Below, piece after piece: positions 57,419 through 64,000 of a stretch of 64,000 nucleotides of DNA; the first letter of the stretch is position 1, and each line of letters begins with the position of its first letter. The notes beneath the pieces are model-generated. The model saw nothing but the letters and a program-made list of their open reading frames with translations, did no database searches and was not told the origin of the DNA. The stretch is taken from positions 8,123,533 to 8,187,532 of the forward strand of contig NZ_KB913037.1 of the NCBI RefSeq assembly GCF_000384295.1. The letters run 5' to 3'. This DNA is from Amycolatopsis balhimycina FH 1894 (GTDB taxonomy: Bacteria > Actinomycetota > Actinomycetes > Mycobacteriales > Pseudonocardiaceae). Both the position numbers and the translations under genes were made by a program.

Positions 57419-60100
57419 ATGCGCAAAGTCATCCTGCTTCCGGCTGTGCTGATCGCCGGATCGATTTCCGTCCTCACGGCACCGGCGGCCTCGGCCGCCG
57501 ACGGGTTCGTGCCGTCCACCACCGTAGCCAGGGCGTCCTGGGGGTACGTCGAGGCGGCGACGCCGACCACCGCGCACGCCGGCGGCGCCGGCGACGCGCC
57601 GGTCGGCACGACCCTGCGTGGTGCGAAGGGCGCCCGGTCGTTCTTCACCTTCGACGTCGCCCGGTTCAAGGGCACGCACGTCGTTTCGGCGGCCGTGACG
57701 GCGAAGGAGACGCGCGCCGGTGACTGCGGGTACCGGTCGCTCGAGCTGTGGCGCACCGCGCCGTTCACGTCCGGATCGTCGTGGCTGAAGCCGCCCGCGG
57801 AGCTGGAGCGCCTCGCCACCGCCGGGAAGCCGGCGTCCGGCTGCCTCGTCGAGGACACCCGGTTCGACGTCACCGCCGCACTGGCCGCGGCGGCCACGCG
57901 CGGCGACGCCCGGCTGACGCTGGAGCTGCGGGTCCCGGCCGGGCGCGAGTTCGACCCGCGCTACGCCCGGGACTTCGCCAACGACGTCGGCCTGCTGGTC
58001 TCCTACAACTCCGCGCCGGCCGCGCCCACCGCCCTCAAGAACAACAAGTTCGACTGCGACCCCCGGTCGCCGGGGCGGTACCTCAACCCGAACCGCGTCG
58101 ACTTCACCCCGTCGGTCGTCATGGCCGGGAACTTCACCGACCCGGACGCCGGTGACGAGCTGACCGCCCGCTACGAGCTGTGGCCGGTCCAGGACCCCTC
58201 GGCGCGCCGCGTGCTCGACGTCCCCGTCTACTCGGGTGGTTCCTCCGAAGCGCTGGTGAAGAGCGAGGACCTCACCGAAGGCACGACCTACGCCTGGCAC
58301 GCCAGGGGGAACGACGGCACCGACGTCTCGCCGTGGAGCCAGAAGTGCTACTTCACGGTCGACCGTGCCGTGCCGAACGCGCCTGCCGTGACCTCCGACG
58401 TCTACCGGACCGACGTGCCCGGCGAGCAGGGTGACGTGGGCGTCCCCGGGCAGTTCACCTTCAGTGCCAACGGATCCGGCGACGTCGTCGCCTACGAGTA
58501 CTCGATCTCGCCGTTCGGTTCGGTGGGGACGAAGACCGTGGCGCCGGAGCACCCGGGCGGCCCGGTGACGGTCACCTGGGCGCCCGAGCAGTCGGGGTGG
58601 ACCTACCTCTACGCCGTCGCGATCGACCGCGCGGGCAACCGTTCGCCGTACCTGTCGGCGGGCTTCTCTGTCCGCGAGTCGCGGCCCGACGTCTGGTCGG
58701 TGCTGTACCCGCAGGGCTGGACCAATCTCGACGGCGGCGTCGGCGTCCCGGGCGTCTTCACCTTCTCGCCGATGACGCTGCCCGACGTCGTCGAGTACCG
58801 GTACCGGCTCGACGACGGGCCGACGCTGAACGTGCCCGCGGACTCCGAAGGCAAGGGCGCCGCGACCGTCACGCCGCAGAGCGGCGGGTTCCACAAGCTG
58901 TACGTGCGCAGCAAGACCGCTTCGGGGTACGTCGGGGCGGAGCGGGTGTACCAGTTCCAGGTCGACGACATGCCGACGGTCACCGGCGCGGACGGCTTGA
59001 TCCTGCTCGGCGCGCCGCGGACCATGACCCTCGTGCCGCGTGCCGCGGGCGTCACTTCGTACGACTACGCGTTCGACATCAACGCGGGCTCGGCGGGCCA
59101 GTTCAAGCCGCTGCAGGCCGGGCCGGACGGCACGGCCGCCATCACCTGGACGCCGGACCGCAGGGACTACTTCCAGATGCGGATCCGCAGCCACAGCGGT
59201 ACGGCCGCGCCGACCCTCGAGCGGACCGTGCACCTGTCCATCGACGACGCGGCGCCGAAGGTGACCGTCACCGGGGGCGCATACCTCGGCGACGCGGCCG
59301 AAGCCACGTTCAGCACCCGGCTCCCGGGGGTGGTGCAGTACCGCTACTGGTTCTCCGGCAACGAGGGGCCGTACACCGTGCCCGCCCGCGCCGACGGCAC
59401 CGCGGTCGTCTCCTGGACGCCGAAGGAAGCCGGCTGGCAGTCGGTCTGGGTCGAGGCGTCGACCGCCACGGGGATCACCTCCGGCCAGGGCTCGGGGGCC
59501 GTCTACGTCCACGACCAGCCCGACATCACTTCGCCGGACTTCCCGGAGTTCGGGTCCGTCCCCGGGCATCCCGGCCGGTTCGACCTCGTGGCGCACCAGC
59601 CGGGCGCGGTCGAGTTCGTCTACCAGCTGGCCGGGGAGGAGAAGAGCCTTCCGGTCGGCCCGGACGGCCGCGCTTCCTTCTCGTGGAATCCGCCGGGCTT
59701 CGACAGCTACCAGCTCACCGTCCGGACGCGGAACGCCGCCGGCGAGCTCTCGGGGTCGGAGACGTACTCGTTCTCCGTGTTCAGCCAGCCGATCGTCACT
59801 TCGGCCGAGTACCCGGAGGGCGAGATGAGCGGGGCGCCCGGCGTCGCCGGGACGTTCCGCTTCGCCACGGAGTCGGACTCGGTGACGAGCTACGACTACA
59901 CCTTCTCGGGCCCGTCGGAGGACGAGAGCGGCACCGTCGCGGCCGGTCCGGACGGCACGGCGACGCTGAGCTGGACCCCGAAGGAATCCGGGTTCTACTT
60001 CCTGACGGTTTCGCACCGGTACGGCACCGGTGGGTACAAGACGGAGCGTAACTACCTGTTCCTGGTCGGGTCCGGGACCGAGTCCGGGTCAACGGACTGA
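57419..60100 (+). CDS. Large secreted protein with six tandem Ig-like repeats
   Basis: 893 residues from ATG 57419 after GGGGGA. A signal peptide (1-28, ending APAASAA) leads to a DNRLRE-like beta domain (about 30-195) with paired cysteines. A fibronectin-like segment (about 215-315) is followed by six degenerate repeats of about 90 residues, recurring roughly as G-VPG-FTFS, a Y-Y pair, a DGTA--TWTP unit and a closing aromatic strand. No sortase motif, membrane anchor or catalytic domain was found. It may be an extracellular adhesin or scaffold. Confidence 0.75.
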   Translation: MRKVILLPAVLIAGSISVLTAPAASAADGFVPSTTVARASWGYVEAATPTTAHAGGAGDAPVGTTLRGAKGARSFFTFDVARFKGTHVVSAAVTAKETRAGDCGYRSLELWRTAPFTSGSSWLKPPAELERLATAGKPASGCLVEDTRFDVTAALAAAATRGDARLTLELRVPAGREFDPRYARDFANDVGLLVSYNSAPAAPTALKNNKFDCDPRSPGRYLNPNRVDFTPSVVMAGNFTDPDAGDELTARYELWPVQDPSARRVLDVPVYSGGSSEALVKSEDLTEGTTYAWHARGNDGTDVSPWSQKCYFTVDRAVPNAPAVTSDVYRTDVPGEQGDVGVPGQFTFSANGSGDVVAYEYSISPFGSVGTKTVAPEHPGGPVTVTWAPEQSGWTYLYAVAIDRAGNRSPYLSAGFSVRESRPDVWSVLYPQGWTNLDGGVGVPGVFTFSPMTLPDVVEYRYRLDDGPTLNVPADSEGKGAATVTPQSGGFHKLYVRSKTASGYVGAERVYQFQVDDMPTVTGADGLILLGAPRTMTLVPRAAGVTSYDYAFDINAGSAGQFKPLQAGPDGTAAITWTPDRRDYFQMRIRSHSGTAAPTLERTVHLSIDDAAPKVTVTGGAYLGDAAEATFSTRLPGVVQYRYWFSGNEGPYTVPARADGTAVVSWTPKEAGWQSVWVEASTATGITSGQGSGAVYVHDQPDITSPDFPEFGSVPGHPGRFDLVAHQPGAVEFVYQLAGEEKSLPVGPDGRASFSWNPPGFDSYQLTVRTRNAAGELSGSETYSFSVFSQPIVTSAEYPEGEMSGAPGVAGTFRFATESDSVTSYDYTFSGPSEDESGTVAAGPDGTATLSWTPKESGFYFLTVSHRYGTGGYKTERNYLFLVGSGTESGSTD

Positions 60101-60352
60101 GCACCGCCCGGAACGGCGGAAGACGACGAAGAGCAGCGCAGTCCCATCAGCGCGCTGATCACGAGCAGGTTGTAGCCGAAGACGTGGTGCAGGGTGAGCT
60201 CCGCCTGGCGGCGCCGATCCGGTCGACGCGGCGGGGGTGGCGGCGCAGCGCGAGGGGAACTACTTTCGGCCGTGGCTGCGACTGCGGTTGCCTTCTAACC
60301 TGATCGCTCGAACCACGGTGAAGTGCTCTCTGAATCGGACGAAGGAGACACG

Positions 60353-60892
60353 ATGAACGGACGCGTGATCGGCCGGATCGTGGCGCTGGCCACGGCTGTC
60401 GCCGCCCCGCTGGGCCTGGGGCTCGCCATCGCCCCGGCTGCCTCGGCGGCGGCTGTCACGACGCTCTACTACAGCTCCTCGGGCGCGCCGGACTACCTCG
60501 CCCAGATCGACCAGGGCGCGGCCAACTGGAACGCCGCGGTCACCGACGTGAAGCTGGTCAAGCGGAGCACGGGCGCCACGATCGTGTTCCACGAAGTGCA
60601 CAGCGGCGGCTCCTACACGAACACGAACGGGCACGGGCGCGGCCAGATCTACCTGGACACGAGCCAGGTCGCCGAAGGCTTCGACCCGACCCGGATCGCC
60701 GCGCACGAGCTGGGCCACAACCTCGGCCTGCCCGACCACTACACTGGTCCGTGCACCGAGCTGATGTCCGGCCACGGCCCCGGCACGGCCTGCAAGAACG
60801 CGAAGCCGTCCGCGGCGGAGGCGGCGAAGGTGCAATCCTTGTGGGTGAACGGTTTCGCGGCGGAGACCACCGCGCGCAAGGTCGCCTTCTAG
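60353..60892 (+). CDS. Snapalysin-type secreted zinc metalloprotease
   Basis: 179 residues. Signal peptide about 1-33 (APAASAAA). The active site HELGHNLGLPDH (118-129) has the HEXXH zinc motif with the following Asp/His, the snapalysin (M7) hallmark, and ELMSGHGPGTAC follows as the Met-turn region. Snapalysins have a small propeptide; here little is left between signal and mature domain. GAAGGAGACACG precedes the ATG. The 252 bases upstream contain no gene I can support. Confidence 0.9.
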   Translation: MNGRVIGRIVALATAVAAPLGLGLAIAPAASAAAVTTLYYSSSGAPDYLAQIDQGAANWNAAVTDVKLVKRSTGATIVFHEVHSGGSYTNTNGHGRGQIYLDTSQVAEGFDPTRIAAHELGHNLGLPDHYTGPCTELMSGHGPGTACKNAKPSAAEAAKVQSLWVNGFAAETTARKVAF

Positions 60893-60950
60893 CCCGGCCC
60901 AAACGCGCAGGCCTGACGGCGGCTCGCCGGCGCGCGCGGCCGCGGCGTCT

Positions 60951-60995
60951 TGAATGACTCATTCAGGTCTTCGGAGGTCCTGAATGAGTCATTCA
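60951..60995. repeat. Paired palindromic repeat, TGAATGASTCATTCA type
   Basis: TGAATGACTCATTCA (60951-60965) and TGAATGAGTCATTCA (60981-60995) are complements of each other, each nearly self-complementary, 30 bases apart; the GGTC/GACC flanks extend the pairing. It follows the protease gene. The pair at 7181 shares the spacing and motif. Confidence 0.75.
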
Positions 60996-61104
60996 GGACC
61001 TCCGGCGAACCGGGTGCGGCCTTGCGGAAACGCCGTCGGGGCGGGCGGGCTGCCTCCACCGCGAGAGGGAGGCGCCCGGCGGGCCGGGCTGCGAAGATCG
61101 GCCG

Positions 61105-62322
61105 GTGCGCGTACTGCGGCCCCTGACGAGCAAGGCCACCTACCGCCGCTGGGTCTACCTCGTCCTCGGCGGCGCGATCAGCGTGCCCTACCTGCTGTTC
61201 GCCGTGGTCGCCGTGCCGTCGGTGCTGCCGTTCGTCACCACGCTGGAACAGGCCATGGTCGCCGGCGGCCTCCTCACCCTCGCCGTGCTGGCCGGGACCG
61301 CGTTCCTGCCCGCCGTGCACGTGCTGGAGTCCACCGCGATCCGCGAGCTGCTGGACGACCCGGTGCCGGACGCGCCCGCGAAGCCGCACACCCGCCAGGG
61401 ACGGCTGCACGCCGCGACGATGTTCCTGCTGCACGTCGTCGCCGGGCTCAGCGTCAGCTTCTTCAGCCTCGCCGCGCCCGTCGCGATCGGGGTGTCGATC
61501 AGCGCCGTGTTCACCGGGTACCTCATGCGGACCACCGAGGGGCAAGACATCACCGTGCCGAAGGGCTGGGCTTCGGCGTGGCTCCCGGTGGTCTTCGCGT
61601 TCGGTGTGGTGCTGCTGATCTACGCCGTCTGGGCGGTCGGCGGGCTGCTGCGCCGGGCGGCGGCCGGGCTGCTCGGGACGACCGCCGCCGACCGGATCGC
61701 CCGGCTGGAACGGCGGACCGAACAGCTCGCCGAACGCAACCGGCTGGCCAGGGAGCTGCACGATTCGGTCGGGCACGCGCTGAGCGTCGTCACCCTCCAG
61801 GCGGGCGCCGCGCGGCGGACGTTGCGCACCGATCCCGACTTCACCGAACGGGCGCTGGGCGCTATCGAGGAGTCGGCCCGCACCGCGCTCGACGACCTCG
61901 ACCACGTGCTCGGGCTGCTGCGGGAGGAGGCGGCGGGCCGGGCGCCGCAGCCGGCGCTGGCCGACCTGGAGACCTTGCTGAAAACGACCGGCACCGACGT
62001 CACGGCCGAGATCCGCGGCGACCTGGCCGCCGTGCCGCCGGTCGTGTCGCGCGAGGTGTACCGGATCCTGCAGGAATGCCTGACGAACGTGGTCCGCCAC
62101 GCCGGCAGGGTCCCGGTGACGGTGGTCGTCGACGTGTCGGCGGATGAGCTCCTCGCGCGAGTCGCCAACCCGCTGGGGAGCGGTGCGGGCCGGGCCGGCG
62201 GTGGCCGTGGCCTGCGCGGGATGACCGAGCGGGTGGCGGTGCTCGGCGGCGAGCTCACGGCGGGCCGGGTGGACGACCGGTGGGAGGTCGTGGTGCGGGT
62301 GCCGTGGGGGAGCGGGCGATGA
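61105..62322 (+). CDS. Sensor histidine kinase (HPK7 type)
   Basis: 405 residues. About five membrane helices (17-180) precede a coiled segment and a HisKA_3 domain with LARELHDSVGHALSVV (His219), then an HATPase domain (YRILQECLTNVVRHAG, GGRGLRGMTERVAVLGG). GTG start at 61105. The stop overlaps the response regulator start (ATGA). The signal is unknown. Confidence 0.93.
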   Translation: MRVLRPLTSKATYRRWVYLVLGGAISVPYLLFAVVAVPSVLPFVTTLEQAMVAGGLLTLAVLAGTAFLPAVHVLESTAIRELLDDPVPDAPAKPHTRQGRLHAATMFLLHVVAGLSVSFFSLAAPVAIGVSISAVFTGYLMRTTEGQDITVPKGWASAWLPVVFAFGVVLLIYAVWAVGGLLRRAAAGLLGTTAADRIARLERRTEQLAERNRLARELHDSVGHALSVVTLQAGAARRTLRTDPDFTERALGAIEESARTALDDLDHVLGLLREEAAGRAPQPALADLETLLKTTGTDVTAEIRGDLAAVPPVVSREVYRILQECLTNVVRHAGRVPVTVVVDVSADELLARVANPLGSGAGRAGGGRGLRGMTERVAVLGGELTAGRVDDRWEVVVRVPWGSGR

Positions 62323-62972
62323 GCGTGCGCGTGCTGCTGGCCGACGACGAGCCGCTGATCCGCGCCGGGCTGCGGGCGATCGTCGACAGCGAAGACGGCC
62401 TTTCGGTGGTCGGGGAGGCCGTCGACGGCGCCGAGGTGCCCGGGCTGGTGGCCCGGCTGCGCCCGGACGTCGTGCTGATGGACGTGCGGATGCCCGCGGT
62501 GGACGGGATCCGGGCCACCACGCACCTGATGTCCACTGTGGACAACCCGCCCAAGGTCATCGTGGTGACCACGTTCGAGAACGACGACTACGTCTACGAC
62601 GCGCTCGTCGCGGGAGCCAGCGGGTTCCTGCTCAAGCGGACCCGGCCGGAGGAGATCGTGGCGGCGATCCGGACCGTGGTGGCGGGGGAGTCGCTGCTGT
62701 TCCCGGCGGCGATCCGCAGGCTGGCCGCCCGGCACGCGCCGGCGTCCCCCGGCGACGGCCTGGCCGGCGCCGGGCTCACCGAGCGCGAGCGCGAAGTGCT
62801 GCGGCTGATGGCCGGCGGACTGTCCAATGTGGAGATCGCGGGCGAGCTGTACCTGGGCGTCCAGACGGTGAAGACGCACGTCGGCAACGTGCTGGCGAAA
62901 CTCGGGGCACGCGACCGGACCCAGGCGGTGGTCCGCGCGTACGACTCGGGCTTCGTGACGCCCGCGGGATAG
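62319..62972 (+). CDS. NarL/FixJ-type response regulator
   Basis: 217 residues. The receiver domain has LLADDEPLIRAGLRA and the phosphorylated aspartate in VVLMDVRMPAVDG (Asp55). A LuxR-type helix-turn-helix follows (GLTEREREVLRLMAGGLSN, VKTHVGNVLAKLGARDRTQA). It is the partner of the preceding kinase. Confidence 0.95.
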   Translation: MSVRVLLADDEPLIRAGLRAIVDSEDGLSVVGEAVDGAEVPGLVARLRPDVVLMDVRMPAVDGIRATTHLMSTVDNPPKVIVVTTFENDDYVYDALVAGASGFLLKRTRPEEIVAAIRTVVAGESLLFPAAIRRLAARHAPASPGDGLAGAGLTEREREVLRLMAGGLSNVEIAGELYLGVQTVKTHVGNVLAKLGARDRTQAVVRAYDSGFVTPAG

Positions 62973-63036
62973 TTCGGGCGCCCTGGCGCTCGCCGTCGAC
63001 GTGGCCGGACGGCGGATCCTGGACGCCGGCCAGGGC

Positions 63037-63471
63037 TCAGTCCAGGCAGAACTCGTTGCCCTCGATGTCCTGCATCGTCAGGCACGACTCGTTGTACTCG
63101 TCCGCCTTCTGGAGCCACAGGCGTTTCGCCCCGAGCGTCTCCAGCCGTGCGCACTCGGCCTCGAGGGCGGCGAGCCGCTCTTCACCGACGAGCCCGGTGC
63201 CGACCCGCACGTCGAGGTGCACCCGGTTCTTGACGACCTTGCCTTCGGGCACGCGCTGGAAGTACAGCCGCGGGCCCACCCCCTCGGGGTCGTGGCAGAC
63301 GAATCCGGCTCCCTGACGCTCGGGCGGCAGCGAGCTGCCGTAGTCGGCCCAGGTGGCGAACCCCTCCGGCGGTGGCGGGACGACGTACCCGAGCACCTCG
63401 CACCAGAACCGGGCGACGCGTTCGGGTTCCGCGCAGTCGAAGGTGACCTGGACCTGCCTGACCGACGTCAT
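63037..63471 (-). CDS. VOC (glyoxalase-like) family protein
   Basis: 144 residues. FDCAEPERVARFWCEVLGY at the N-terminus, the middle strand RLYFQRVPEG and the C-terminal MQDIEGNEFCLD give the paired beta-alpha-beta units of the vicinal oxygen chelate fold. The substrate is unknown; this actinobacterial subgroup is often annotated only as VOC. Confidence 0.9.
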   Translation of the reverse strand: MTSVRQVQVTFDCAEPERVARFWCEVLGYVVPPPPEGFATWADYGSSLPPERQGAGFVCHDPEGVGPRLYFQRVPEGKVVKNRVHLDVRVGTGLVGEERLAALEAECARLETLGAKRLWLQKADEYNESCLTMQDIEGNEFCLD

Positions 63472-63504
63472 GAGGCCTACCTTAGGGGTGCGAGCAAGAG
63501 AATT

Positions 63505-64000
63505 TCAGCCGAGATCGTCGAGGACAGCCTGGATCGCGGCCGCCATCGCCGCCGGGTCGCCGTCGCCCGGGCGCAGCACCAGATCGGGCGACGAAGGCCG
63601 CTCGTAGGGCGCGTCGATGCCGGTGAAGCCGGTGATCTCCCCGGCGCGTGCCTTCGCGTACATCCCCTTCGGGTCGCGGGCCTCGCACACCTCCAGCGGC
63701 GTGTCGACGAAGACCTCGACGAACGGCAGCCCGTTGTGAAGAGAACGCGCCTGGGCCCGGTCGGCCTCGTACGGGCTGATCAGCGACGCGATCGCCACCA
63801 CGCCCGCGTCCGCGAACAGGCGGGCCACCTCCGCCACCCGCCGGACGTTCTCCGCCCGGTCCTCCGGGCTGAAGCCGAGGCCCTTGTTGAGCCCGTGGCG
63901 CAGGTTGTCGCCGTCGAGGAGGTAGGCCGGACGCCCGGCCGCGACCAGCCGCCGTTCCAGCTCGACCGCCACCGACGACTTCCCCGACGCCGAAAGCCCG
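63505..64000 (-). CDS. cysC: Adenylylsulfate kinase (APS kinase), 5' end outside window
   Basis: About 165 residues of the C-terminal part are present; the frame is open to the right edge, where [15 protein letters not shown] contains the P-loop. [20 protein letters not shown] and [20 protein letters not shown] are the substrate and PAPS-binding motifs. The enzyme phosphorylates APS to PAPS in sulfate assimilation. It may be a separate kinase or the end of a CysNC fusion; the missing 5' part would decide. Confidence 0.93.
   Translation of the reverse strand, partial: GLSASGKSSVAVELERRLVAAGRPAYLLDGDNLRHGLNKGLGFSPEDRAENVRRVAEVARLFADAGVVAIASLISPYEADRAQARSLHNGLPFVEVFVDTPLEVCEARDPKGMYAKARAGEITGFTGIDAPYERPSSPDLVLRPGDGDPAAMAAAIQAVLDDLG

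Noticed and set aside
60101..60352. Possible minus-strand gene fragment (LTLHHVFGYNLLVISALM)
   Set aside because: The stretch looks protein-like but is too short, has no start and no recognised family.

Overview
The window is high-GC actinobacterial DNA with many GTG starts. Gene content (WhiA, GpgS, MptB, F420-dependent enzymes, RbpA, OpcA, SufRBDCSUT) points to a mycolic-acid-related or Pseudonocardiales organism. The conserved blocks whiA ... gap-pgk-tpiA-secG ... pgl-opcA-zwf-pgi-tal-tkt/ctaB ... qor ... ctaA, ABC pair, mptB/sufR-sufBDCSUT follow the order known from Mycobacterium. The absence of mycolate genes here and the dispersed intergenic hairpins suggest an Amycolatopsis-like genome; the genus is an inference.

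Layout. 1-283 is the 3' end of whiA. 284-19485 is a variable stretch between whiA and gap. It holds a DUF6086 gene with a broken neighbour, gpgS, a sterol-desaturase-like hydroxylase with a divergent TetR regulator, a secreted multidomain sugar dehydrogenase, a degenerate HemF-like protein and a PPOX-type F420 enzyme. It also holds a three-gene SMC/kleisin/kite-like operon (8608-15360), an F420 LLM oxidoreductase, an NTF2-like/ArsR pair, a LysE exporter and an HTH_42 protein. 19486-23315 is lower glycolysis plus secG and rbpA. 23577-26819 holds an orphan histidine kinase and a monooxygenase/TetR pair. 26952-35118 is the pentose phosphate operon on the minus strand, divergent from ctaB. 35402-43800 holds ctaB, a membrane-anchored unknown, a HelD-type RNA polymerase motor, an FKBP lipoprotein, qor, a 96-residue protein coupled to an ATP-grasp enzyme, and a less GC-rich patch with an unrecognised 386-residue protein. 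43931-49626 (minus) holds an acyl desaturase, ctaA, a small membrane protein, an ABC exporter and mptB. 49721-56200 is sufR and the SUF iron-sulfur operon. 56257-64000 holds DUF4184, YnfA, a large secreted repeat protein, a snapalysin-like protease, a two-component system, a VOC protein and the 3' part of cysC.

Functional links. The core supplies glycolysis, NADPH and pentoses, heme O/A for cytochrome oxidase, Fe-S clusters and cell-envelope mannan. Many operon genes overlap by ATGA or GTGA junctions, which indicates translational coupling.

Most interesting material. (1) The SMC-like operon resembles MksBEF/JetABC but no MksG/JetD nuclease gene adjoins it, and the ATPase has Asp-Asn where Asp-Glu is usual. 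(2) The HemF-like protein has lost several conserved active-site motifs. (3) Related intergenic hairpins recur at gene ends and in two cases supply the stop codon. (4) A GC-rich repeat lies in frame inside a secreted enzyme. No RNA gene, CRISPR array, transposase or origin was seen.
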